Shown: positions 1-9,072, counted from the first letter of the stretch. The stretch: DNA of 64,000 nt from Streptomyces liangshanensis (GCF_011694815.1 NZ_CP050177.1:7261501-7325500); one strand, 5' to 3'. Notes: generated by a model not told the origin, from the sequence alone. Program-made: numbers and translations.

Positions 1-525
1 GTCGGCGATCGGACCCACCAGCGAGTCCGACGGGGTCCGCACCCCGCCCGTCAGCACCACCGTTGCCGCGCCGGGCCGCCGCCCGCCCGCCGCCCCGGCC
101 GACTGGGCCGCGTGGAACACGTCGGCGACCCGCACCGAGTTGGTCACCACCGTCAGGTCCGGCACGTCCAGCAGATGCTGCGCCAGCGCGTAGGTGGTCG
201 TACCACCCGACAGTGCGATCGCACTGCCCGGCACGGCCAGCTCCGCCGCGGCCCGCGCGATGTCCTCCTTCGCGCTCAGCTCCAGCGCCGACTTCGCCTC
301 GAAGCCCGGCTCGTGCGTGCTCGCCTCCACCACCGGCACCGCGCCGCCGTGCACCTTCTCCACCACACCCTGCCGGGCGAGCGCGTCCAGGTCCCTGCGC
401 ACGGTCATGTCGGAGACCTTGAGCTTGCGCGTCAACTCGTTGACCCGGACCCCGCCCCGCCGGCGCACCTCGTCCAGGATCACGGCACGGCGCTGCTCCG
501 CGAGGAGATTCTGGTTGTCGCTCAC
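1..525 (-). CDS. DeoR-family transcriptional regulator, 3' end cut by window
   Basis: This is a DNA-binding repressor of the DeoR type, which usually controls sugar or nucleoside catabolism and senses a sugar phosphate. The N-terminal winged helix lies at about residues 10-60 (VNELTRKLKVSDMTVRRDL, followed by LARQGVVEKVHGG, the DeoR signature). It leads into the ISOCOT-like effector domain, where IALSGGTTTYALAQHL and VVTNS are typical of the phosphosugar pocket. The C-terminus runs off the left edge, so no length comparison is possible. I chose the GTG at 525 (or the adjacent GTG at 528) because AAGGA lies about 8 nt upstream; the ATG at 564 has its purine run abutting the start. The target operon is not visible here. 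Confidence 0.85.
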   Translation of the reverse strand, partial: MSDNQNLLAEQRRAVILDEVRRRGGVRVNELTRKLKVSDMTVRRDLDALARQGVVEKVHGGAVPVVEASTHEPGFEAKSALELSAKEDIARAAAELAVPGSAIALSGGTTTYALAQHLLDVPDLTVVTNSVRVADVFHAAQSAGAAGGRRPGAATVVLTGGVRTPSDSLVGPIAD

Positions 526-658
526 CACGGGAGCTGTCCTTCCGCTTCGGCCTGCCTGTTTCATCCTCCCACGCGCCTGTGACCCGTGCGGCGGGGTTGG
601 CGGCGGTGGCACCCGGGGAAGTACCCGGCACCGGCCGATCCCGGCATGCGGAGGGCGA

Positions 659-3196
659 GTGACCGAAGTGTTCCCCGAGACCCCTGTTCCCCACCGTGGC
701 GGACCCGCGCTCGAACTGCTCGTCCACGGTGTCGGTGGCACCACACCGCAGGAGATGCTCGACGACCCGCGTACGGTCCGCGTCACGGGCGACAACACGG
801 CGGCGGTCTTCCGCCGCGCGGACGACGTGGACGCGGAGGACCGTACCGCCGAGGCCCGTACCCGCGAGGACCCGGCCGGAGACGGTACGGACGCCCGCGA
901 CCGGCCGGTCCCGGAGGCGTACGTGTGGTGCAACCTCACGTCGGGGAACGGCTCGCGGGCCCTGTGGCTGTTACTCCTGCCCTTCATGGTCGTCAACCTG
1001 GCGCACTGGATGCGCCCGGCGACCAGGGGCCTGATGAAGTCCCAACGGCTGTACGGCGTCCTGGTACGGCTGGTCGCCCTCACCCTCACCGTCCTGCTGA
1101 CCGCCGCCGCCTGCGAGGTCGCGCTCGACCTCACCGCGTGGCAGTGCGCCGGTTCCGCCCGCTGCGTCGCCGACCGGTCCTGGCTCGGATTCCTCTCCCC
1201 GGAGGGCCACGGCTGGTGGGCGCAGCCCGGCCGCCGCCTCGCCCTGGCGTCCGTGGTGCCCGCCGCGCTGGTGGGCCTGCTCTGGTACCTCTCCAACCGG
1301 ACGTGGAGCGCCTACGAGTCCCAACGGCCGCCCACCGACGCGCGCCCGGGCGGGTTCCCGGAGACCGAGGCCGTCCCTCACACCGGCACGGACACCGACA
1401 CCCGGACGGACACGGGGACGGACACCGGCACCAAGACGGACACCGGCAGCCCCGTCCCCCGTCCCGCCCTGGGCCGCCCCGGCTTCTGGTACGGCCGCCG
1501 CCTCGTCGCCCGCCTCCGCGCCGCCCACACCGCCGCCGGCTTCCTCACCGTCGCCACCTCCCTCGTAGGGGCCGCCGCCCACCACGACCGGGACGCGGGC
1601 GGCGCCACCGCCGACCTGCTCGGCCGCCTCCTCCAAGCGGCGCTGGTCGTCTGCGCGGTCGTCGTCGTCCGGGTGGTGTGCAGCAGGGGCCGCGGCGAGC
1701 GCCGCCGCGACGCCACCGTCGACCGGGCGCTGGTGACCTGGCTGCCCGTCACCTCCCTCGCCCTGCTGGCCGCAGCGATGCTCTACGGCGGCTGGTCACG
1801 CCCCCGCTGGGTCTCGTCCGGCGCGCTCCCCAGCGACCTCACCTTCCGGGTGATCGTCCTCACCCAGGTCGCCCTGATCCTCGCCCTGTTGGTCACGGCG
1901 AGCGCCCTGCACCGCAGGGCCCCGCACGAGAGGACCGTCCTGCGGGGCCTCGGCGGCCCCGCCGTCGCGATGCTCGCCTGCGCCCTGGCCGGGGTGATGA
2001 CCGGCGGCGTCGCCCAGCGCGTGGCCGACTGGCTGGACGGCGGCGCCACCCCCGGCATGGGCGAGGGCGCCATGGCCGGCCCGCCGGTGCTGCTCAGCTG
2101 GCAGGCCGCCGCCATCCCGGTCCTGCTGGTGCTGCTCCTCGTCCCGCTGACGGTCCTCGCCGTCCGCACGCTCCGCGCCGGGCGCCGGCTGGCCCCGGTC
2201 GTGGAGGCGGAGTACGGCGACGTGAGCGCCGACCCCCTCCGTACCCGCCAGATCGCCGGCGCCCGCGCGCGGGCCGCGCTGACCGACGCCGCCCCCTGGC
2301 TCGTCGGCACCCTGTCCGGGGCCGCGCTGCTGCTCGGCGCCGCCGCCGTCGCCGGGTCGTGGCTGAGCGGCGCCGTGCCGGGACAGGCGGCCGAGGGCAG
2401 CAACTCCCTGGTGGAGTCCGCCGCCGACACCGCCCAGGCGCTGGGCTCCTGGCTGATCGGCCTCGGCTTCATACTGTTCGTCACCTGGGGCCGCCGCGCC
2501 TACCGCGACCCGTCGGCCCGCCGCACCATCGGCATCCTCTGGGACGTCGGTACGTTCTGGCCGCGCGCCGCCCACCCCTTCGCCCCGCCCTGCTACGCCG
2601 AACGGGCCGTGCCCGACCTCACCTGGCGGATCGCCTCCTGGACCGGCCGGACCGGCGGACGGCTCGTCCTCTCCGGGCACTCGCAGGGCAGTGTGCTGGC
2701 CGCCGCCGCCGTCTGGCAGCTGCGCCCCGCCACCCGCCGCCGCGTGGCCCTGCTCACGTACGGCTCACCCCTGGAACGCCTCTACGGCCGCTGGTTCCCC
2801 GCCTACTTCGGCGCGGGCCCCCTGGCCGGCCTCAGCAAGGAGGTGCACTGCTGGCGCAACCTGTGGCGCGCCACCGACCCGATCGGCGGCCCGGTCAGGA
2901 TCCCCGCCGACGGGGACCGGCCCGAGGTGGACCGCGGACCGCTCAAGGACCCGCTCGCGTACGGCCGTTCGGCGCGCCACCCGCTGCCCGAGCCGATCCT
3001 CGGGCACTCCGCCTACCAGAGCGACCCGGTCTTCACCGAGGAACGGGACGCGCTGCTCGACCGGTTGCCGCCCGCGCCACTCCCGCGCCAGAACACCTCA
3101 CGCCGGAACACCTCACCCCACAAGTCCTCGCGCCCGGACACCTCGCGCCCGAACCCGCCCGGGAATCAGGGCAGTTCGGGAAGGTCGTCCGGGTAG
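659..3196 (+). CDS. Multi-pass membrane protein with lipase-type GHSQGS motif
   Basis: This 845-residue protein combines alpha/beta-hydrolase motifs with a large membrane region. An oxyanion-type HGVGGTTP lies at residues 23-30 and the nucleophile elbow GHSQGS puts the candidate catalytic Ser at residue 675. Between them about ten hydrophobic segments span residues 100-620, so the hydrolase fold appears to be split by a membrane insertion. A Thr/Asp-rich linker lies near residues 240-265, and the last 45 residues are polar and rich in Pro, Asn, Thr and Ser. Codon 105 is TTA (971-973), rare in Streptomyces, so translation may depend on bldA. GTG 659 is the likely start, just before VTEVFPETP. 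Its 3' end overlaps the convergent gene by 31 bp. The substrate is unknown; a lipase or esterase acting at the membrane is an inference. Confidence 0.6.
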   Translation: MTEVFPETPVPHRGGPALELLVHGVGGTTPQEMLDDPRTVRVTGDNTAAVFRRADDVDAEDRTAEARTREDPAGDGTDARDRPVPEAYVWCNLTSGNGSRALWLLLLPFMVVNLAHWMRPATRGLMKSQRLYGVLVRLVALTLTVLLTAAACEVALDLTAWQCAGSARCVADRSWLGFLSPEGHGWWAQPGRRLALASVVPAALVGLLWYLSNRTWSAYESQRPPTDARPGGFPETEAVPHTGTDTDTRTDTGTDTGTKTDTGSPVPRPALGRPGFWYGRRLVARLRAAHTAAGFLTVATSLVGAAAHHDRDAGGATADLLGRLLQAALVVCAVVVVRVVCSRGRGERRRDATVDRALVTWLPVTSLALLAAAMLYGGWSRPRWVSSGALPSDLTFRVIVLTQVALILALLVTASALHRRAPHERTVLRGLGGPAVAMLACALAGVMTGGVAQRVADWLDGGATPGMGEGAMAGPPVLLSWQAAAIPVLLVLLLVPLTVLAVRTLRAGRRLAPVVEAEYGDVSADPLRTRQIAGARARAALTDAAPWLVGTLSGAALLLGAAAVAGSWLSGAVPGQAAEGSNSLVESAADTAQALGSWLIGLGFILFVTWGRRAYRDPSARRTIGILWDVGTFWPRAAHPFAPPCYAERAVPDLTWRIASWTGRTGGRLVLSGHSQGSVLAAAAVWQLRPATRRRVALLTYGSPLERLYGRWFPAYFGAGPLAGLSKEVHCWRNLWRATDPIGGPVRIPADGDRPEVDRGPLKDPLAYGRSARHPLPEPILGHSAYQSDPVFTEERDALLDRLPPAPLPRQNTSRRNTSPHKSSRPDTSRPNPPGNQGSSGRSSG
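1381..1449 (+). repeat. Thr/Asp-coding low-complexity repeat
   Basis: Imperfect tandem copies of GGACAC/GACACCGG units inside the coding region specify alternating Thr, Asp and Gly (TDTGTDTGTKTDTG). It looks like a flexible linker that can expand or contract in 6- or 18-bp steps without shifting frame. Confidence 0.7.
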
Positions 3197-5571
3197 AGGA
3201 GCGTCAGGTCGTCCGTGCTGGTCTGCGGCAGCTGGGCGACCCGGCCCGCGTGCCGCTCCACCATCGACTCGAACGTCTGCCGCGCGGTACGGCCGTTGCC
3301 GAAGGCGGGTCCCTTCGGCAACACGGTGAAGTACTTGAGCAGCGCCTCACCCGTGCCCTCGCCGAGCCGGTACTCCTGCTCCTCGGACTGCTGCTCCACG
3401 ATCCGCAGCAGCTCCTCGGGAACGTAGTCGCTGAAGGTGATGGTGCGGGAGAAACGCGACGCCACACCGGGGTTGACGGTCAGGAACCGCTCCATCTCCA
3501 CGGTGTAGCCGGCGACGATCACCACGACCGCCTCGCGGTGGTCCTCCATCAGCTTCACCAGCGTGTCGATGGCCTCCTTGCCGAAGTCCCGGCCGGAGTC
3601 CTCGGGCGACAGCGCGTACGCCTCGTCGATGAACAGCACACCGCCCCGGGCGCGGTCGAACGCCTCCTGCGTACGGATCGCCGTGGACCCGATGTGCTCC
3701 CCGACGAGGTCCACCCGGGACACCTCGACCAGATGGCCGCGCTCCAAGACGCCGAGGGAGTGGAGGATCTCGCCGTACAGCCGGGCCACCGTCGTCTTGC
3801 CGGTGCCGGGGGAGCCGGTGAAGACCAGGTGGCGGCGCACGGACGCGGCCTTGAGCCCGGCCTCCTTGCGGCGCCGGCCGACCTCGATCATGTCGGTGAG
3901 CGCCCGGACCTCCCGCTTGACGCTCTCCAGGCCGACCAGCGCGTCCAGCTCCCCGAGCACCGCCTCCGCCGCGCGCGCCGCTGCCGGGGGCGCCTCGGCC
4001 GCCGCCGGTGCGGCGGCGGGACGCGGGGGCACGGTGTTGAGCAGTCCGCCCGAGTGGGCCGCGACCGGCACCGGCGGCGGCTCCGCCGGCGGGGTCAGCA
4101 CCCCGCTCTCGTCGCTCGTGCAGTCCTCGGCGACGGGCCCGTCCTCCGCGAACTCGTACCCGCCGCGCGCGCAGCGCTCCGTGCGGCAGCGGGTCAGCGT
4201 CGACCGGCAGCCATCCATCACGTGGAAGCCGTACCCCCCGCTGCCGGTGACCCGGCAGTTGTGGAACGTCCCGCGCCCCTCGGCGGAGACGTAGAAACCC
4301 GCCTCGGCCGGCGAGGTGACCGTGCACCGCTCGATCGTCGGGTCGGCGCCCTTGGTGACGATGACACCCGTCTGCACGGAGTCGATCGTGCACGAGTTCA
4401 GCGTGCCGCCGCTGCCGTGGTCCCGGAACCACGCCCCGGTGGAGGCCTCCCTGATGCGGCAGTCGTCGAGCTGCGCGGTCGCGCCGTCGCTCACCGACAC
4501 GGCCGTGTTCCGCACCTGCGAGAGATCGCTGTCCACGACGTCGACACGCGAACCGCGGTCGAGGACGAAGAGCGCGTCGGGGACGTCGTGGAGCCGGCAC
4601 GCGTCGAGCACGGCGGTGGCGCCGTCGCTGATCCACACCGCCGGGTAGTCGCCCGTACTGTCGTGGATCTCGCACTGGTTGGCGTCGACCCGGGTGCCCG
4701 GGTCCCACACCGAGAGGCCGTTGCGGCCGAAGCGGCGGACGGTCGAGCGGGTCAGCGTCAGCACCGAGCGCGACCGCAGGTCGATCGCGTTCTCGGGGAT
4801 GTCGTGGATGTCGCAGTCGGAGAGCGTCAGCACGGCGTCCGTGTCGAGCGTGATGCCGTCGGCCGAGGTCCGGTGCACCGACGAGTCGGTGAGGTGGGCG
4901 GTCGCGCGCGACGCGATCTGGACCCCGGTGCCCTTGATCTCGTACACCTCGCAGCCGAAGGCCTCCAGGCCGCTGCCCTCACCGGTGACGGACAGGCCCG
5001 CCCCCGACGCGTGGTGGACGCGGCAGCGCTCCAGCCGCGGGTGCGCGCCCCCGCGCACCGAGAATCCGGACTGCCCGGCGGCGACGACCTCGCACTCCTC
5101 GAACACCCCGCCGGCCCCGTCGATTATGCCGATGCCGACCCCGGCGGGGTTGTCGACCGTGCAGCGGCGGACGGTCGGGCGCGCCGCGCCGCCCCGTACC
5201 TCTATCCCGGCCGCGGAGCGGGTCACCACCCGCAGGTCCAGCAGCTCGGGCGTGCCGTCCTCGACGAGCACGGCGGGCGCCGTCGTGTCCTGGCCCTCCA
5301 CGTGCAGGTCCTGGATCGTCGCCGAGGCGCGGACGGTCAGCGGTACGCCGTCGACGGGCGCGATCCGCACCGAACCGAGCGAGCCCTCGGGCCCGCGCAG
5401 GGTCACGGCGCGCGCGACGATCAGGTTCTCCCGGTACGTGCCGGGCGCGATCGTCAGTATGTCGCCGTCGGCGGCGGCCTCCAGGGCTGCGGCGAGGGAG
5501 GCGTATTCGCCCGTGCGGCGCCGCCAACGCGATGTTCCGGTGTGCGTCACCTGGACCGTGCCCTGTGCCAT
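3166..5571 (-). CDS. Right-handed beta-helix protein fused to CbxX/CfqX-type AAA+ ATPase
   Basis: The protein has 801 residues. Residues 1-450 are repeats of a parallel beta-helix (a pectate-lyase-like ladder with recurring CxVxxxxxxGIxVxxGA patterns), beginning with a segment like SLAAALEAAADGDILTIAPG. A Pro/Ala linker (about 455-510) leads to an AAA+ module: Walker A GSPGTGKTT near residue 584 and Walker B GVLFIDEA near residue 645. This ATPase branch includes the rubisco activase CbxX and the type VII secretion EccA proteins. The beta-helix half would bind a polymer or partner and the ATPase would remodel it; that is inference. ATG 5571 begins MAQGTVQV. No ESX genes are visible nearby. The last 31 bp overlap the convergent membrane hydrolase gene. 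Confidence 0.8.
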   Translation of the reverse strand: MAQGTVQVTHTGTSRWRRRTGEYASLAAALEAAADGDILTIAPGTYRENLIVARAVTLRGPEGSLGSVRIAPVDGVPLTVRASATIQDLHVEGQDTTAPAVLVEDGTPELLDLRVVTRSAAGIEVRGGAARPTVRRCTVDNPAGVGIGIIDGAGGVFEECEVVAAGQSGFSVRGGAHPRLERCRVHHASGAGLSVTGEGSGLEAFGCEVYEIKGTGVQIASRATAHLTDSSVHRTSADGITLDTDAVLTLSDCDIHDIPENAIDLRSRSVLTLTRSTVRRFGRNGLSVWDPGTRVDANQCEIHDSTGDYPAVWISDGATAVLDACRLHDVPDALFVLDRGSRVDVVDSDLSQVRNTAVSVSDGATAQLDDCRIREASTGAWFRDHGSGGTLNSCTIDSVQTGVIVTKGADPTIERCTVTSPAEAGFYVSAEGRGTFHNCRVTGSGGYGFHVMDGCRSTLTRCRTERCARGGYEFAEDGPVAEDCTSDESGVLTPPAEPPPVPVAAHSGGLLNTVPPRPAAAPAAAEAPPAAARAAEAVLGELDALVGLESVKREVRALTDMIEVGRRRKEAGLKAASVRRHLVFTGSPGTGKTTVARLYGEILHSLGVLERGHLVEVSRVDLVGEHIGSTAIRTQEAFDRARGGVLFIDEAYALSPEDSGRDFGKEAIDTLVKLMEDHREAVVVIVAGYTVEMERFLTVNPGVASRFSRTITFSDYVPEELLRIVEQQSEEQEYRLGEGTGEALLKYFTVLPKGPAFGNGRTARQTFESMVERHAGRVAQLPQTSTDDLTLLYPDDLPELP

Positions 5572-5645
5572 GGCGCTGTTGTGCCCCCACCTCGTGCGTG
5601 TGCGCGTGACGATCCGAACCGGGGCCTGCCCGGGCCCCGCCCCGG

Positions 5646-5675
5646 TCCGGCAGGATCCGGCAAGATCCGGAAGAG
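5646..5675. repeat. Three tandem 10-bp repeats upstream of the beta-helix/AAA+ gene
   Basis: Three near-identical decamers (TCCGGCAGGA, TCCGGCAAGA, TCCGGAAGAG) sit head to tail about 75 bp upstream of the start at 5571. They could be a protein-binding array or simple slippage. Confidence 0.4.
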
Positions 5676-5802
5676 ACGGCCTGGCCGACCCGGGGGCACC
5701 ACCGTAGCGCGCGCGGCACCGCTGGGTTGACGCAAGCGCGGGTCTCGCCCCGGGCCCGCGGCCGGCGGGCACCCGCCGGTGCTCACGCGCGGTGGCGGTC
5801 TC

Positions 5803-6411
5803 TCAACTCCCCGCGCCCGTGCGGCCCCAGTCGGGACCTGCCTTCGCCCAGGCCCGGTCGAGCAGGTGGTACCGCCGCCGTACGAGTCTCCAGACGACCA
5901 GCCGCCGCAGGAGCTCCACCAGCACCGCCGCCATGAGCGCTGTGGTCGCGCCCGCCGTCACGGCGTTGAGCCGCGCCCAGCTGCCGTCCATCGGGCTCTT
6001 GACCGGCTTGCCCCGGGGGTCGGTCCAGATGGTGAACGTCGAACCGGCCGCCGTCCGGTGTCCGGGCGCGGTGAGTGTGCCGGTGCGCCGCGTGCCGTCC
6101 GCGGCCGTCCACGCCGCGAGGACACGGCCGCCGCCGTCGTGGTCGACGGCCGACTCGGCGTCGAAGGCGTTGTGGTGGTGCTCCTTCGGCTGGCCGGTGA
6201 CCGTGACGGTCGTCCGGTGCCGCTCCTCGCGCTGCAGACGCACCGTGTGCTGCAACGAGGAATTGATGCGTGATCCGCTGACCCAGCCGGTGGCCGGCGC
6301 GGCGAGGGCGAGCAGCAGCGCCGCGACCAGCGCCACCCACGCCTCCATGAGATCGGTGCCCCGGCGCAGGGGATTCTTGCGCCAGCGCCAGAGTCCGACG
6401 ATCGATCGCAC
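5803..6411 (-). CDS. Rv1733c-family small membrane protein
   Basis: This 202-residue protein starts MRSIVGLWRWRKNPLRRGTD, the hallmark N-terminus of actinobacterial proteins related to Mycobacterium tuberculosis Rv1733c. It has two membrane segments (about residues 24-44 and 150-172) and an extracytoplasmic domain between them containing QREERHRTTVTV. The function of the family is unknown; Rv1733c belongs to the mycobacterial dormancy regulon. The GTG at 6411 is preceded by GAAGGGGG about 9 nt upstream and matches the conserved family start, so the possible in-frame extension to 6507 is probably not translated. It lies upstream of and in the same direction as the beta-helix/AAA+ gene, with a 231-bp gap. 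Confidence 0.75.
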   Translation of the reverse strand: MRSIVGLWRWRKNPLRRGTDLMEAWVALVAALLLALAAPATGWVSGSRINSSLQHTVRLQREERHRTTVTVTGQPKEHHHNAFDAESAVDHDGGGRVLAAWTAADGTRRTGTLTAPGHRTAAGSTFTIWTDPRGKPVKSPMDGSWARLNAVTAGATTALMAAVLVELLRRLVVWRLVRRRYHLLDRAWAKAGPDWGRTGAGS

Positions 6412-6688
6412 AGTCCCGCACCCCCTTCCGTGTCCGTTGTAGCCCGGGACGGCTCGCGTGATGCCCGGCGGACAAGGAGAGAGAGCAAAGTCACTTCGAT
6501 GTCCCATGCACCCAACGTGCCTGCCACCGCCCGGAGTTCCCGTCGGGAGCGACTTTCACGCGAAGGGGGACGTGTGCCCCCGGTTCCCCGTCTCCCCGGT
6601 GCGGACGGGGAGTTGGGGAGATCGGGGGCACGAGAAGTACGGGTAGGACCTCCACCCTGGTACGTCGTCGTACGGGACTCGGGGGCGG

Positions 6689-7156
6689 TCAGTACCCCCG
6701 GCTCTGGTACGGCCGGTTGTACGGGTCCTCGTACGGGCCGGGCTGCGGAGCCGGCGGGCGCGGCGCCGCGGGGCGCATCGCCTCGTACCCGGTGCCGGGC
6801 ATCGGGCGCTGCTGCTGTTGCTGGGGCGGCGCGCTCTGGTAGCCGCGGGGCGCGCCGACCTGCTGCGGGATGTACGGCGCGGGCGCGTGTTGCAGCGGGA
6901 CGGGCTGCTGCATCGGAGCCTGCTGCTGGTATCCGCCGTACGCCGGGGAGGGCGCGGACGGACCCGCCGGGAGGGCCGGCAGGGCGGAGGGCAGAGCCGG
7001 CAGATAACTGTTGCCCGGGTCGTAGGCGGAAGGCACTCGGATCGGGGCGATCTGAGGCGTGCCCCGCTCCGCGACCAAGGAGTCGTAGATCGGGGTGTCC
7101 GGGAACGACGGCGCGGTGTAGTAACCGCCGCCGTAGGTGGCGCGGGGGGAGGTCAT
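6689..7156 (-). CDS. DUF6643-type Pro/Gln/Tyr-rich protein
   Basis: This 155-residue protein begins MTSPRATYGGGYYTAPSFPD and continues PIYDSLVAERGTPQIAPIRV, a conserved segment I recognise from Streptomyces proteins of the DUF6643 family. The rest is low complexity: Pro, Gln, Ala and Tyr runs, including QQQQQ near residue 117, so most of it is probably disordered. No enzymatic motif is visible. The start at 7156 is supported by TAACTT seven nt upstream, which would give a leaderless mRNA, and by the family N-terminus; there is no ribosome binding site. The function is unknown. Confidence 0.75.
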   Translation of the reverse strand: MTSPRATYGGGYYTAPSFPDTPIYDSLVAERGTPQIAPIRVPSAYDPGNSYLPALPSALPALPAGPSAPSPAYGGYQQQAPMQQPVPLQHAPAPYIPQQVGAPRGYQSAPPQQQQQRPMPGTGYEAMRPAAPRPPAPQPGPYEDPYNRPYQSRGY

Positions 7157-7163
7157 GGAACAT

Positions 7164-7169
7164 AAGTTA
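7164..7169 (-). promoter_or_regulatory. Candidate -10 element for leaderless transcript
   Basis: TAACTT (reverse strand) ends 7 nt before the ATG at 7156, and no Shine-Dalgarno sequence is present. No clear -35 is visible. Confidence 0.5.
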
Positions 7170-7341
7170 AGCCCACCGTGTGCCGGTTGGGGAGCCCCCA
7201 TCTCGGGCTCATCCGATTTACGCTGGTTCTGTGCGACCGACCGGCCATAGCGGCGTTAAAGGTTTTGTTAACGCCGGAGGCATTTCTTGTTGCGGAGGCC
7301 TCCCGGATAACGAGAAGTGGCGGCCGGGCTACAAAGGGCGA

Positions 7342-7364
7342 CGGCCCGTCACGGTGACGGGCCG
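7342..7364. terminator. Hairpin terminator after the histidine kinase
   Basis: CGGCCCGTCAC and GTGACGGGCCG form an 11-bp perfect stem just downstream of the kinase stop at 7403 (reverse strand). There is no U-tract, as is common in Streptomyces terminators. Confidence 0.65.
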
Positions 7365-7402
7365 ATAGCGAAAGCGAGGCGTGCGGGGCCGCTTCCCGCG
7401 CC

Positions 7403-9013
7403 CTACGGCCGGCGGGCGCGCGGCAGGGCTCCCTGCCCCTGGGCGGGCACCTGCGGGGCCGCGCCGGTGGTGTCGGTGAGCGTGAAGACGACGCGCGTAC
7501 CGGGGCTGTGCGCGGGGTCGACGGTGACGGTTCCGCCGTGGTGTTCCACGATCTTGCGGCACAGCGCGAGGCCGATGCCGTTTCCCGCGTACTGCTCACG
7601 GGTGTGCAGACGCTGGAAGATGACGAAGACGCGGTCGGCGAACTCCGGCGCGATCCCGATCCCGTTGTCCGTGACGGCGAACTCCCACGCTCCCGCGACC
7701 TGTCGGACGCCGAGATGAATGAGCGGAGTGCGATCCGGGGAGCGGAACTTCACGGCGTTGCCGATCAGGTTCTGGAGCAGCATCCCGAGCTGCGTGCGCT
7801 CTCCCCGCAGGACGGGCAGCGGGTCGTGCGTGACGACGGCCCCGGATTCCTCGACGGCCATGCCGAGGGAATCGACGGTCCGGTCGAAGAGTTCGTTCAT
7901 GTCGACGTCGACGTAGTCGGTCAGCAGGCGGCCGACGCGGGAGAAGCTCAGCAGGTCGTTGATGAGGCCCTGCATGCGGTTGGCCCCGTCGACGGCGAAC
8001 GCGATGTACTGGCGGGCCCGGTCGTCGAGGTTTTCCGCGTAGCGGCGCTCCAGGAGCTGGCAGAAGCTCGCCACCTTCCGCAGCGGTTCCTGGAGGTCGT
8101 GCGAGGCGACGTACGCGAACTGCTCCAGCTCGGAGTTGGAACGGCGCAGTTCCTCGGTCTGGGTGGTCAGGGCCGCCTGCGCCGATTCGCTGACCGACAG
8201 CTCGGCGGCGAGCCGCGTCCGCATGAACTCGACGTCCGCCGCCAGCATGCGCAGGTCGACCGGGCCCGAACCGGACACCGGATGGGCGAAGTCGCCGGCG
8301 GCGACCTTCCGCACGTCGAGCGAGAGCCGGTCGAGGTGGGCGGTCACCCCGCGGCGCAGGCCGACGAAGACCAGGCCCGCGAGCGCCAGGATGACCAGCG
8401 CCATCGCCGAGAAGGTCCAGTTGCGGAAGGCGCGCGCGCCCTGGAGGTCGGCGCGGGCCTTGTTCCGCTCCGCCCGCAGGTGCTCCTGCTGGGCCGACAC
8501 CGCCTTGCGCAGGGAGTCGAAGAGCTCCCTGCCCTCCTCGGCCCGCTGCCTGGCCGTCGGGATGGGGTCGGCGGAGGTGGCGACCGGGTCCGCGATCAGG
8601 GTCCGCCACCGCTGCGCGCGGTCGTCCACCGCCGCGAGGTCGCGCGCGGCCACCGGGTCACCGCCGCCGAGGAGCCTGAGCTGCCGTACCGCCGCCCGCT
8701 GCCGGGCGGTGCCTTCGCGGTACGGGTCCAGGAACTCGGACCGGCCGGTGATGCCGTACCCCCGGATACCGGTCTCCTGGTTGATCAGGGCGCTCTCCAG
8801 CTGGACGGACGCGATCAGGGCCGGGCTCGACCGGTCGACCAGCCGGTTGTTGATGGCGGTGGAGCGGGCGAAGACCCAGGCACCGCAGAGCGAGAGCCCG
8901 AGCAGCACCACCAGCGCCAGCGAGGTCCCGGTGAGCAGCCAGCGCCGCGTGGTCCATTCCGGGACGAAGCGGCTCGCGGTCCCTCGGCTCTTGCCCGACG
9001 TCTCCATGCCCAC
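7403..9013 (-). CDS. CHASE3-HAMP sensor histidine kinase
   Basis: This 536-residue protein is a membrane sensor kinase. A first membrane segment (about residues 26-50) and a second (about 203-222) flank a CHASE3-type extracytoplasmic four-helix domain (QETGIRGYGITG). Then come a HAMP linker, a coiled coil, the dimerisation/phosphoacceptor motif ASHDLQEPLRKV with His near residue 303, the N box NLIGNAVKF, and ATP-lid motifs DNGIGIAPE and GNGIGLAL. The H-box resembles the phytochrome/light-regulated kinase subfamily. No response regulator gene is adjacent, so it is an orphan kinase. GTG 9013 has GGAGAGAAAG upstream; ATG 9007 is an alternative. The hairpin at 7342 probably ends its transcript. 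Confidence 0.9.
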   Translation of the reverse strand: MGMETSGKSRGTASRFVPEWTTRRWLLTGTSLALVVLLGLSLCGAWVFARSTAINNRLVDRSSPALIASVQLESALINQETGIRGYGITGRSEFLDPYREGTARQRAAVRQLRLLGGGDPVAARDLAAVDDRAQRWRTLIADPVATSADPIPTARQRAEEGRELFDSLRKAVSAQQEHLRAERNKARADLQGARAFRNWTFSAMALVILALAGLVFVGLRRGVTAHLDRLSLDVRKVAAGDFAHPVSGSGPVDLRMLAADVEFMRTRLAAELSVSESAQAALTTQTEELRRSNSELEQFAYVASHDLQEPLRKVASFCQLLERRYAENLDDRARQYIAFAVDGANRMQGLINDLLSFSRVGRLLTDYVDVDMNELFDRTVDSLGMAVEESGAVVTHDPLPVLRGERTQLGMLLQNLIGNAVKFRSPDRTPLIHLGVRQVAGAWEFAVTDNGIGIAPEFADRVFVIFQRLHTREQYAGNGIGLALCRKIVEHHGGTVTVDPAHSPGTRVVFTLTDTTGAAPQVPAQGQGALPRARRP

Positions 9014-9072
9014 GCTTTCTCTCCGCGTCGCCCGAGGCGGCTGACGCGGGCGCGGTCAGCGTACCGTTGCCG

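Noticed and set aside
1381..1449. Short direct repeats, possible CRISPR or VNTR
   Set aside because: Units are 6-9 bp without spacers and simply encode Thr/Asp/Gly in a linker.
586..5730. A very long open frame (over 1700 codons) on the + strand
   Set aside because: It is Arg/Pro/Gly-rich without any domain and crosses two real genes; such frames are a by-product of extreme GC.
7180..7368. Possible 62-codon gene between DUF6643-type and kinase genes
   Set aside because: It runs through the kinase terminator hairpin, lacks a ribosome site and has no recognisable features.
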